Under the pieces are notes generated by a model. It saw only the letters and a program-made list of their open reading frames with translations. It did not search any database and was not told where the DNA came from. Shown here one piece after another: positions 56,650-64,000 of a DNA stretch of 64,000 bases. This stretch comes from CAJBVG01 sp943371425. Its GTDB lineage: Bacteria > Bacteroidota > Bacteroidia > Sphingobacteriales > Sphingobacteriaceae. The DNA is taken from the NCBI GenBank assembly GCA_943371425.1, contig CALRUR010000013.1, positions 1 to 64,000 of the forward strand, in the 5' to 3' direction. Both the position numbers and the translations under genes were made by a program. The number at the start of each line of letters is the position of its first letter. Within the stretch, counting starts at the first letter, position 1.

Positions 56650-57849
56650 TTAGTTTAAAATAGGAAGTTCAACAAAACCTTGCCCATTGTTTTCTTTACT
56701 AAAATCGTAATCTTTATAATCTTGCACCACATCGTATAATGTGCCTCTTTCTATTGGATGTCTGCCTACATTATTTATAAGTTCTACCAACTGTTGAGTA
56801 GTTAATTGTGGGTTTTGTTCCTCAGAACCAGCCATTGAATAAATTTTGGTGGTGTCGTCTATGGTTCCATCAATATCGTCGACCCCAAATGATAAGGATA
56901 ATTGGGCAGTCGACCTGCCAATCATTGGCCAGTAAGCTTTTATGTGTTCAAAATTATCTAAGAATATTCTTGCCACTGCGTAATTTTTTAAATCCTCAAT
57001 TACGGTAGTTTCCGGAACGTTCGACATTTCATTGTCTTTGTTTCTAAATTTTAAGGGGATAAAGGTGTTGAAACCCCCAGTTCTGTCTTGCAGTTCACGT
57101 AACCTGTTCATATGATCCACTCGGTGAGTATAATTCTCTATATGACCGTATAACATGGTGCAATTAGATTTCAACCCAAGGTTATGTGCTGTTTCATGTA
57201 TTTCTAACCACTGTGCAGTGGTTGCTTTGTCGCCGCATATCTCGGCACGCAATACTTCGTCGAAAATTTCGGCACCACCACCGGGTATAGAATCTAAGCC
57301 TGCTTCCATCATTATTTTTAATCCCTCCTCTACACTCACTTTTGCTTTACGGAACATATATTCATATTCAACAGCGGTAAAAGCTTTAATGTGTAGGTTC
57401 GGACTAATTTCTTTTATTGATTTAAATAAATCGCAGAAAAATTCGAGTGTTAATTTGGGGTGTACTCCGCCAACTATGTGAACTTCTGTAACAGGTTTAT
57501 CTTTGTATGATCTTATAATGTCGAGCATTTGCTCTTTGCTAAGCACCCACCCTTCATCTGCTTGTTTGAGTAAACGCGAGTAAGAGCAGAATTTACATGT
57601 AAAAACACAAATATTAGTAGGTTCTATGTGGAAATTGCGATTAAAGTATGTAAAATCACCATTTTTTTCTTCTCGAATATAGTTTGCTAATATTCCTACA
57701 TATGATAGTTCTGGGTGCTCATACAAATAGATAGCATCTTCTATACTAATTCGCTGTTTATTAAGCACTTTCGTTGCTATTTCTAAGTCTTTACCAACTA
57801 ATTTATTCGTCTCTATTAATAATTCAAGTGATTTTGATTCGCGGTTCAT
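56650..57849 (-). CDS. mqnE: Aminofutalosine synthase, radical SAM
   Basis: 399 residues. 4Fe-4S radical SAM motif Cys81-x3-Cys85-x2-Cys88 in NICVFTCKFCSYSR. VHIVGGVHPKLTLEFF, HIKAFTAVEYEYM, MEAGLDSIPGGGAEIFDEVLR and FIPLKFRNKDNEMS are the family pattern, and SIPGGGAEIF distinguishes MqnE from MqnC. Adds the SAM-derived adenosyl group to 3-enolpyruvylbenzoate to make aminofutalosine. First gene of the mqnE-phosphatase-mqnA operon. Confidence 0.94.
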   Translation of the reverse strand: MNRESKSLELLIETNKLVGKDLEIATKVLNKQRISIEDAIYLYEHPELSYVGILANYIREEKNGDFTYFNRNFHIEPTNICVFTCKFCSYSRLLKQADEGWVLSKEQMLDIIRSYKDKPVTEVHIVGGVHPKLTLEFFCDLFKSIKEISPNLHIKAFTAVEYEYMFRKAKVSVEEGLKIMMEAGLDSIPGGGAEIFDEVLRAEICGDKATTAQWLEIHETAHNLGLKSNCTMLYGHIENYTHRVDHMNRLRELQDRTGGFNTFIPLKFRNKDNEMSNVPETTVIEDLKNYAVARIFLDNFEHIKAYWPMIGRSTAQLSLSFGVDDIDGTIDDTTKIYSMAGSEEQNPQLTTQQLVELINNVGRHPIERGTLYDVVQDYKDYDFSKENNGQGFVELPILN

Positions 57850-58011
57850 GTTACAAATGTATATGTTTCAACAACATTTACCTAACAGAAAGGTTTTTGG
57901 GGATAAAATGTGAGGAAATAATTGTTACATTTATGCTTAGTTAACAATTAATTAATATACATATCTTTATATTTGCTTGTTATAATATTGTAAATAATTT
58001 AAAAAATAAAT

Positions 58012-61000
58012 ATGATCAAAAATCTACTCACGAAAGCAATTTTCGTATTCGGCTTATTAGCTAGTACGATGAGTTTTGCGCAGAGTACCTTCACCATCAA
58101 CGTTGGCGATGGAGGTAATCTTTACGTTCCAGCAAACGTTACATGTACTGTTGGCGACACAATTAGTTTTGTTTGGGTAAGTGGTTTCCACCCTACTCAA
58201 TCGTTAAACGGAACCACTATTCCATTAGTTAACATGGATGGTTCTGGAGGTATTAACTCTGTATACAAAATTAAAATGTTAGCTGCAGGTACAGTTCCTT
58301 ATGAGTGTACGGCACACGGGGGTATGACAGGTATTATTACTGTAAATGCTCCAGTTTCTAATACACCTGTAATTACAGAAAATTTCTCATACACTATTAA
58401 CGATACATTATCTAATATTGTAGGAGCTGGTTGGACATCAATTGCTACAGTTTCTAACGTGAATAAAATTCCTGTAGTTGCTGGTTTAACTTATCCAAAC
58501 TCTACAATGAGTAATGTAGGTAATGCAGTATTAATTAAAAATACCGGTCAGGATATGGGTAAAGCATTTACAGGAACAAATGTTCGTTCTGGTAATGTTT
58601 ATGCTTCATTCTTGATGAATGTTTCAGCAGCATCAGCTGCGGGCGATTATTTCTTCGCTTTATTAGATTCGGCTTTAAGTGGTACAAACTATAGAGCAAG
58701 AACTTTTATTAAAACTTCTGGTACTGGTTACCGAATTGGTGTTTCTAAAAGTGGCAATGCTGCTGCTGCTGGTTATAACCCAACAGATTTAACTTTTGGT
58801 ACTACTTATCAAGTGGTTATTAAATATGCTATTATTTCTGGAACGGCTAACGACTCGGTTAAAATATTTGTAAACCCAACATTAGGCGGAGCGGAACCTA
58901 CTGCAACCGCATCTGCTGTAACTACAGAAAACGATATTACTATTAGCAGTACCGTTGGTTTAGGAGCGGTAGCGTTAAGACAAGGTGGATCTACTACTGG
59001 TGCTACGTTAACTTTTGACGGATTATTAGTGGGAAGAACTTGGGCATCTGTAACTCCATTTGCTGCAGTTAACCCATCTGTTAAATTTAATCCTACAACT
59101 TTAACTGTAAATGAAAACGCTGGTACAGCAACTGTTACATTAAATGTTACCAACCCAAATGCAAATGCAACGAGTGTAACTGTAAACATTAAAGGTGGAA
59201 CAGCAACTGCTGCTTCAGATTATACTTTTACTTCACAAACGGTTACTTTCCCAGCAAATAGCACCAATGCACAATCATTTACCTTCCCAATTATAGATGA
59301 TGCTACTCAAGAAATTGACGAAACTATTGAGTTAGTATTAAGAAACACAACAAACTCTGCATCAATAGAAGCAGACTCTACATTAACTATTACAATTCCT
59401 GCGAACGACATTACTAACCCAGTTGTTAATTTTGTTGCTCCATACTCTGTTACTACAGCAGAAGGTGCTCAACAATTATTTAGTTTAGCTATTACTAGTT
59501 CAAACTCAAACTCAACTAGTGTTAAAGTTTTTGTTAAATCTACTTCTACTGCAAGTGCTGCAGATTATACAGGTGTAAGCGCATCTGGTTTAAGCATTAC
59601 TTTCCCAGGTGGATCTAGTACTAACCAAACAGAAGGTATTAACATTGTTGACGATGTTTTAGCAGAATCTGCGGAAACTGTTGTTTTGGTGTTAAGAGAC
59701 CCAACTAATAGTGCTACAATTGGTGCCGATTCAATTATTACGATTTCTATTCCACAAAATGATCAACCATTGGTTGCTCATTTCATAGGTACTTCTGCAA
59801 ATGTAAATGAGAATGCAGGTACTGCTTCTGTTTCTGTAATGGCAATGGGAATGAACACCAACGGTGCTACAAGTTTTGACGTAGTAGTTAAAAGTGGTTC
59901 AGCTTCTGCTGGAAACGATTATACTTATACTTCTTCTACTATTACCATCCCTGGTGGTAAAGATTCTACAGTAGTGTTAAACATTCCTGTAATAGATGAT
60001 TCGGTGTTTGAAGGTGATGAAAACATTGTTTTTGCTTTAAGAAACATTACAAATGGTGGTAATATTAGCACCGATTCTGTGTTTACTTTAACTATTAAAG
60101 ACAACGAAGTTCCTTTCAAAAACATCTCTGCATTAAAAGTAAATGATAACAACGGTGTTTCTGTATTAAAAGATTCATCAGTTTATATTAAAGGAATTGT
60201 TTACGGTGTAGACATGCAAGGATCTCCAACTAGCTTACAGTATACTTTAATAGACCCAACAGGTGGTGTAGGTATTTTTAGAGGTGGTGCAAACAACCCT
60301 CCTGTAATATCTATCGTTCCTGAAGAAGGTGATTCGATGATTGTTTACGGTAAAGTTGGTGAATTTAATGGCTTAACTCAAGTTAACATGGACTCTATCG
60401 TTCTTGTTTCTAAAGGAAATGCATTAAAAGCTCCTAAAGTTATTACTTCATTAAATGAATCTACTGAATCTGATTTAGTAAGATTTAACAATGCTCAAAT
60501 TATTGATACACTTGCGAATTCAGGGTCGGGTACAACTTTACGTATTGTAAGTGGTACAGATTCTATGGATTTACGTATAGATGCTGATGTGAATTTATTC
60601 GGACAGCCTTTCCCACAAAAATTTGATATTATTGGTTTAGGTGGTCAGTTTGATAATTCAAATCCAAAAAATTCTGGATACCAATTATTACCAAGAAGTA
60701 TTAATGATTTAATTGCAATTGTAACGCCAAACGCAAGTTTAGATTCTGCAACATATTCAGTTTCTGAAGGTGCTGGAACGAAAGTGGTAAAAGTAAAATT
60801 AAGCAGCCCAGCAACTGATCCTGTAAGTGTAAAACTTACTTTAACCGGTGGTTCTGCAACCTTTACACAAGATTATAACTTTACCAACCCTTCTACGGTA
60901 ACTATCCCTACTGGTCAAACAGAAGGATCAGTTACATTCACTATCATTAACGATGCTACTAACGAAAATAACGAGACTATTACCTTTACTTTAAGCGATC

Positions 61001-61317
61001 CAGCTAATTGTATTTTGGTTACTCCTACTTCTGGTACCATCACTATTATTGATAATGACCCAATAGGTATAAACATAAATAAAGCAATTTATTTAAATGT
61101 ATTCCCTAACCCAGCAAAAGAGAGCATTTCTATTGTTTCTAATGAAACCATTGAAAGCATTTCTATAGTAAACATTATTGGACAAACAATCCTTAACTTA
61201 AACGAGGTAAACAATGCTGAAACAACAGTTGATGTTGCTAATTTAACTTCTGGTGTTTATAATGTGATTATTACTACCACAAATGGTAGCTCAAGCAAAC
61301 GCTTAGTTATCGAATAA
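58012..61317 (+). CDS. Secreted cupredoxin / lectin-like / Calx-beta protein with T9SS sorting domain
   Basis: 1101 residues. Signal peptide (about 5-23, STMSFAQ). Residues 24-112: plastocyanin-like cupredoxin with a complete type-1 copper set, His60, Cys99, His102 and Met105 (YECTAHGGM). About 120-345: beta-sandwich, lectin/laminin-G-like. About 350-700: three Calx-beta repeats with the typical VNENAGTATVTL and DDATQEIDETIELVLRN pattern. About 705-900: an OB-fold-like, DUF5689-type region. About 905-1015: a fourth Calx-beta. About 1022-1101: type IX sorting domain (VFPNPAKESISI ... SGVYNVIITTTNG). Outer-surface adhesin or redox scaffold; single transcription unit with its own terminator. Confidence 0.85.
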   Translation: MIKNLLTKAIFVFGLLASTMSFAQSTFTINVGDGGNLYVPANVTCTVGDTISFVWVSGFHPTQSLNGTTIPLVNMDGSGGINSVYKIKMLAAGTVPYECTAHGGMTGIITVNAPVSNTPVITENFSYTINDTLSNIVGAGWTSIATVSNVNKIPVVAGLTYPNSTMSNVGNAVLIKNTGQDMGKAFTGTNVRSGNVYASFLMNVSAASAAGDYFFALLDSALSGTNYRARTFIKTSGTGYRIGVSKSGNAAAAGYNPTDLTFGTTYQVVIKYAIISGTANDSVKIFVNPTLGGAEPTATASAVTTENDITISSTVGLGAVALRQGGSTTGATLTFDGLLVGRTWASVTPFAAVNPSVKFNPTTLTVNENAGTATVTLNVTNPNANATSVTVNIKGGTATAASDYTFTSQTVTFPANSTNAQSFTFPIIDDATQEIDETIELVLRNTTNSASIEADSTLTITIPANDITNPVVNFVAPYSVTTAEGAQQLFSLAITSSNSNSTSVKVFVKSTSTASAADYTGVSASGLSITFPGGSSTNQTEGINIVDDVLAESAETVVLVLRDPTNSATIGADSIITISIPQNDQPLVAHFIGTSANVNENAGTASVSVMAMGMNTNGATSFDVVVKSGSASAGNDYTYTSSTITIPGGKDSTVVLNIPVIDDSVFEGDENIVFALRNITNGGNISTDSVFTLTIKDNEVPFKNISALKVNDNNGVSVLKDSSVYIKGIVYGVDMQGSPTSLQYTLIDPTGGVGIFRGGANNPPVISIVPEEGDSMIVYGKVGEFNGLTQVNMDSIVLVSKGNALKAPKVITSLNESTESDLVRFNNAQIIDTLANSGSGTTLRIVSGTDSMDLRIDADVNLFGQPFPQKFDIIGLGGQFDNSNPKNSGYQLLPRSINDLIAIVTPNASLDSATYSVSEGAGTKVVKVKLSSPATDPVSVKLTLTGGSATFTQDYNFTNPSTVTIPTGQTEGSVTFTIINDATNENNETITFTLSDPANCILVTPTSGTITIIDNDPIGININKAIYLNVFPNPAKESISIVSNETIESISIVNIIGQTILNLNEVNNAETTVDVANLTSGVYNVIITTTNGSSSKRLVIE

Positions 61318-61340
61318 TATCAATAAAAAATACTTTTTCA

Positions 61341-61376
61341 AAATCCCGATGCCTCAAAAACATCGGGATTTTTTTT
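61341..61376 (+). terminator. Intrinsic terminator of the Calx-beta gene
   Basis: AAATCCCGATG (61341-61351) pairs with CATCGGGATTT (61361-61371); T run through 61376. Confidence 0.9.
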
Positions 61377-61488
61377 GCCCATTTTTAACCGAATATTCTC
61401 TATAATTACTATCAACTAAATATACTATTTTTGTGCTAATTAAAACAATCCAAGTACTTAATACTTATTATTATATACTTATAAAAAA

Positions 61489-62814
61489 ATGTCAATAGAA
61501 ATACCAAATTCATCATTCCCCAGAGTAGTAATAGTAGGTGGAGGTTTTGGAGGAATACAATTAGCCAAAAGTTTAAGGGATAAAGAGGTGCAGGTATTAA
61601 TGCTTGATAAGCATAATTACCACACTTTTCAACCTCTTTTATACCAAGTAGCCACGGGCGGTTTAGAGCCAGATTCTATTGCTTTCCCCTTACGTAAAAT
61701 TTTCAAACAACATAAAAACATATTTTTTAGGGTAGCCAGTGTGGAATCTGTGCATACTGCAGAGCAAAAGCTAATTACAAATATTGGCGAAATAAACTAC
61801 GATTACTTGGTAATTGCTACGGGTTCTACTACTAATTTCTTTGGAAATGAAATGATAGAAAACCATTCAATGCCGATGAAAAGTATACCGGAGGCCTTAA
61901 ATCTTAGAAGTTTAATTTTACAAAGTTTTGAAGAGGCTTTACTTAAAGACAGCATAAACGAGCAAGAAGCTTTAATGAATTTTGTAATAGTTGGCGGTGG
62001 GCCCACAGGGGTAGAAACTGCTGGAGCTTTAGCAGAATTAAAAATGCACGTGTTGCCGAATGATTATCCCGATTTAGATTTGCGTAGAATGCAAATAAAC
62101 ATGGTGGAAAGTTCCGACCGTGTATTAAGCAGTATGTCTGAACAAGCATCGGAAATGTCGGATAAATTTTTGAAAGAGATGGGTGTAATGATACGTACTA
62201 ATGATGCAGTGGTATCTTACGACGGTCGCAATGCTGTATTAAAAAGTGGAAAGATATTAGAAACTACCAATCTTATTTGGACTGCAGGTGTAAAAGCTTC
62301 TACTTTCCCTGGTTTAGAAAAAGCTGAGTTTGTGAGAGGCGGACGAATAAAAGTGGATGAGTTTAACAAGGTAGATGGATACGATAATATTTATGCCATT
62401 GGCGACGTGGCAGCAATGATTACTGAGCAATACCCAAATGGTCACCCCGGAGTAGCTCAAGTTGCATTACAACAAGCAAAAAATCTATCGAAAAACTTCA
62501 TTAATATTATTAATAATAGAAAGTTAATTCCATTTAAATATTTTGATATGGGTTCTATGGCTACTGTTGGAAGAAACAAAGCTGTAGTTGATTTACCTTT
62601 TATAAGATTCCAAGGTTTTTTTGCATGGTTTGTTTGGATGTTTTTACACCTATTATTTTTAGTTGGTTTTAGAAATAAAATGGTGGTGTTGATAAATTGG
62701 ATTTGGAATTACTTTAGTTACGATAGAGGTACACGCTTAATTATACGCCCTTACCGAAAGAATAAACAAATAATGCAAGACGAACAAGATTTAATAATTG
62801 ATGCAAGACATTAA
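61489..62814 (+). CDS. ndh: Type II NADH:quinone oxidoreductase (NDH-2) family
   Basis: 441 residues; membrane-associated FAD enzyme passing electrons from NADH to (mena)quinone without proton pumping. FAD motif VVIVGGGFGGIQLAKSL near residues 13-28, LDKHNYHTFQPLLYQVATGGLEPDSIAFPLRK (quinone-side signature), second Rossmann motif VIVGGGPTGVETAGALAEL near 165-183, AIGDVA, and a C-terminal amphipathic anchor (FVWMFLHLLFLVGF). A -7-like TATTTTTG box lies at 61426-61433. The HMG-CoA lyase-like gene starts 14 nt before its stop. Confidence 0.93.
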   Translation: MSIEIPNSSFPRVVIVGGGFGGIQLAKSLRDKEVQVLMLDKHNYHTFQPLLYQVATGGLEPDSIAFPLRKIFKQHKNIFFRVASVESVHTAEQKLITNIGEINYDYLVIATGSTTNFFGNEMIENHSMPMKSIPEALNLRSLILQSFEEALLKDSINEQEALMNFVIVGGGPTGVETAGALAELKMHVLPNDYPDLDLRRMQINMVESSDRVLSSMSEQASEMSDKFLKEMGVMIRTNDAVVSYDGRNAVLKSGKILETTNLIWTAGVKASTFPGLEKAEFVRGGRIKVDEFNKVDGYDNIYAIGDVAAMITEQYPNGHPGVAQVALQQAKNLSKNFINIINNRKLIPFKYFDMGSMATVGRNKAVVDLPFIRFQGFFAWFVWMFLHLLFLVGFRNKMVVLINWIWNYFSYDRGTRLIIRPYRKNKQIMQDEQDLIIDARH

Positions 62815-63658
62815 AATTATAGAATGCCCCAGAGATGCAATGCAAGGATTGCATCATTTTGTACCTACCGAACAAAAGGTTGAATATATAAACTCCTTAC
62901 TCGAAGTTGGTTTTGATACTATCGATTTTGGAAGTTTTGTTTCTGCCAAAGCAATCCCTCAGATGAGAGATACGGCCGAGGTTTTATCAAAATTAAATTT
63001 AGAAAACACCAAAAGCAAACTCCTTGCAATAATAGCAAATACTAGAGGTGCAGAGGATGCTGTACAATTTGAGGAGATTAATTATTTAGGCTTTCCGTTT
63101 TCTATATCAGAAACTTTTCAGCAACGAAATACGAATTCAAGCATAGAACAATCATTAGTGAGGGTTGAAGAGATTCAACAACTTTGTACCACTAAAAACA
63201 AAGAATTAGTAGTATACATTTCCATGGGCTTTGGCAACCCTTATGGCGAAGAATGGAGTATAGAAGTTGTTGAAAAATGGACTCGAAAATTAGTAGATAT
63301 GGGTGTAAAAATCCTAGCATTTTCGGATACTATTGGAGTGTCGGATGTAAAAAATATCGACTATTTATTTAGAAACATTGCCCCTTTATTTACCAATGTT
63401 GAATTTGGTGCCCACTTACATTCTACCCCCGAGGCTCGTTTAGAAAAAATTGCAGCTGCATACAATGCAGGTTGCCGTAGAATAGATTCGGCTATTTATG
63501 GTTTTGGTGGTTGCCCAATGGCAGGCGATGATTTAACAGGTAATATAGCTACAGAAACAGTGTTTGCTTATTTGCAAGAAAACAATATACCTCTTGATAT
63601 AAATAAGGAAGCCTTTGTAAAATCTATGCAATTAGCCAATAAGGTTTTTTATCCTTAA
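62801..63658 (+). CDS. HMG-CoA lyase-like enzyme
   Basis: 285 residues from the ATG at 62801. DRE-TIM metallolyase: the catalytic PRD motif with Arg-Asp at residues 11-12 (ECPRDAMQG), FGSFVSAKAIPQM, metal histidines in GAHLHSTPEAR, and the catalytic-Cys loop GFGGCPMAGDDLTGNIATE. Cleaves 3-hydroxy-3-methylglutaryl-CoA to acetoacetate and acetyl-CoA, the last step of leucine breakdown. Overlap with ndh suggests cotranscription. A related acyl-CoA lyase activity cannot be excluded. Confidence 0.9.
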   Translation: MQDIKIIECPRDAMQGLHHFVPTEQKVEYINSLLEVGFDTIDFGSFVSAKAIPQMRDTAEVLSKLNLENTKSKLLAIIANTRGAEDAVQFEEINYLGFPFSISETFQQRNTNSSIEQSLVRVEEIQQLCTTKNKELVVYISMGFGNPYGEEWSIEVVEKWTRKLVDMGVKILAFSDTIGVSDVKNIDYLFRNIAPLFTNVEFGAHLHSTPEARLEKIAAAYNAGCRRIDSAIYGFGGCPMAGDDLTGNIATETVFAYLQENNIPLDINKEAFVKSMQLANKVFYP

Positions 63659-64000
63659 GATTTTTGAAAAGCTCTTAATCTTAATTCCGTTAATTTCTTT
63701 TTGGTATAAAGAGGAAACACTCCATTCATCATCCAATCGTAATAACTTGGCTCTTGCTGAAAAACTTCGTTTACTTTTTTGCCTTTATGTTTACCGAAAT
63801 TAAATAGCTCCTCTCCTTTTTCATTATACACCATCGTACCAGCAAAATCTACATTTTTCTGTACTTGTGTAAAGGTATGCAATGCTTCCACATCGTTTTT
63901 TACAGGAACATATACTCGACCTTGTTTATCTTTAAACTCAGTGTCTTTATACTTTTCTAATTGAGATAACAAAACTTCATAAGTAGCACGAATGTCTGCC
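63655..64000 (-). CDS. 3'-5' exonuclease (DnaQ/epsilon-like), 5' end cut by window edge
   Basis: Only the C-terminal part is visible; the frame is open to the window end. It starts within ADIRATYEVLLSQLEKYKD, the typical end of a DEDDh exonuclease domain. The C-terminal module (about the last 45 residues, FNFGKHKGKKVNEVFQQEPSYYDWMMNGVFP) is the DUF3820-type DNA-binding extension common in Bacteroidota exonucleases. Catalytic DE residues lie outside. Ends 4 nt inside the HMG-CoA lyase-like gene (convergent). Confidence 0.82.
   Translation of the reverse strand, partial: ADIRATYEVLLSQLEKYKDTEFKDKQGRVYVPVKNDVEALHTFTQVQKNVDFAGTMVYNEKGEELFNFGKHKGKKVNEVFQQEPSYYDWMMNGVFPLYTKKKLTELRLRAFQKS

Noticed and set aside
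58809..60152. Minus-strand open frames inside the Calx-beta gene
   Set aside because: They are complement shadows of a Val/Thr/Ser-rich repeat protein with no start signals or homology.

Overview
The window is about 64 kb of AT-rich DNA that looks like the chromosome of a member of the Bacteroidota. The evidence is: type IX secretion C-terminal sorting domains on several secreted proteins, a GWxTD protein, DUF2490, paired DoxX-like proteins, WbqC, a futalosine (mqn) menaquinone pathway, and several promoters that fit the Bacteroidota -33 TTTG / -7 TAnnTTTG consensus. I see no phage, integron, insertion sequence, CRISPR array, tRNA or rRNA. Genus is not determinable from this sequence alone.

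Layout. 1-5.9 kb: a kynurenine (tryptophan side-chain/ring) degradation cluster: a partial SDR on the minus strand, then HAO, ACMSD, kynureninase, kynurenine 3-monooxygenase and an HDAC-family deacylase on the plus strand. 6-11.8 kb: a beta-propeller-like protein; a DinB / NRDE (TANGO2-like) / ATP-grasp / LysE operon; a Crp/Fnr regulator; and a YHS plus DoxX pair. Two matching 16-bp inverted repeats flank the regulator and sit at the same distance from candidate -7 boxes. 11.9-17.9 kb: a secreted GH16 glucanase, a glycosyltransferase, cystathionine beta-synthase, and a DUF4440-like lipoprotein plus dicarboxylate symporter. 18-22.2 kb: a tandem-duplicated lipoprotein locus carrying a relic of the symporter gene. 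22.2-26.3 kb: rplU-rpmA and a class III polyhydroxyalkanoate locus (phaE-phaC, divergent phaJ). 26-31 kb: small regulators and envelope proteins. 30.4-36 kb: a probable metal-handling cluster (MbnP-like, MbnH/MauG-like, YHYH protein, Ca2+-type P-ATPase). 36-45 kb: Crp, DoxX-like, cdd and alkB, GIY-YIG, an S24 repressor, mgtE and three paralogous lipoproteins. 45-64 kb: tightly packed housekeeping genes (GWxTD, acyltransferase, GT2, aroQ, xerD, prmC, ribD, mqnE/mqnA and others), a 1101-residue secreted Calx-beta protein with a cupredoxin domain, a type II NADH dehydrogenase and an HMG-CoA lyase-like enzyme.

The most unusual feature is not a gene. About two dozen short arrays of degenerate 7-nt (sometimes 8-nt) units lie between genes from 1 to 41 kb. 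Units share a three- or four-base core (TAG, GTA, TTCATAA, AGAAAAT, GAGATAT, or octamers such as TAGCTAAT). Many arrays begin exactly at a stop codon, so that TAG or TAA recurs every 7 nt and falls in every frame within three units. In several genes the last few codons and the stop are themselves array units. Convergent genes each carry one, and the two together form long near-perfect palindromes. The closest precedent known to me is the heptameric STRR repeats of filamentous cyanobacteria. Start codons below were moved from the longest open frame where an array, an overlap with the previous gene, or a -7 box argued for it.
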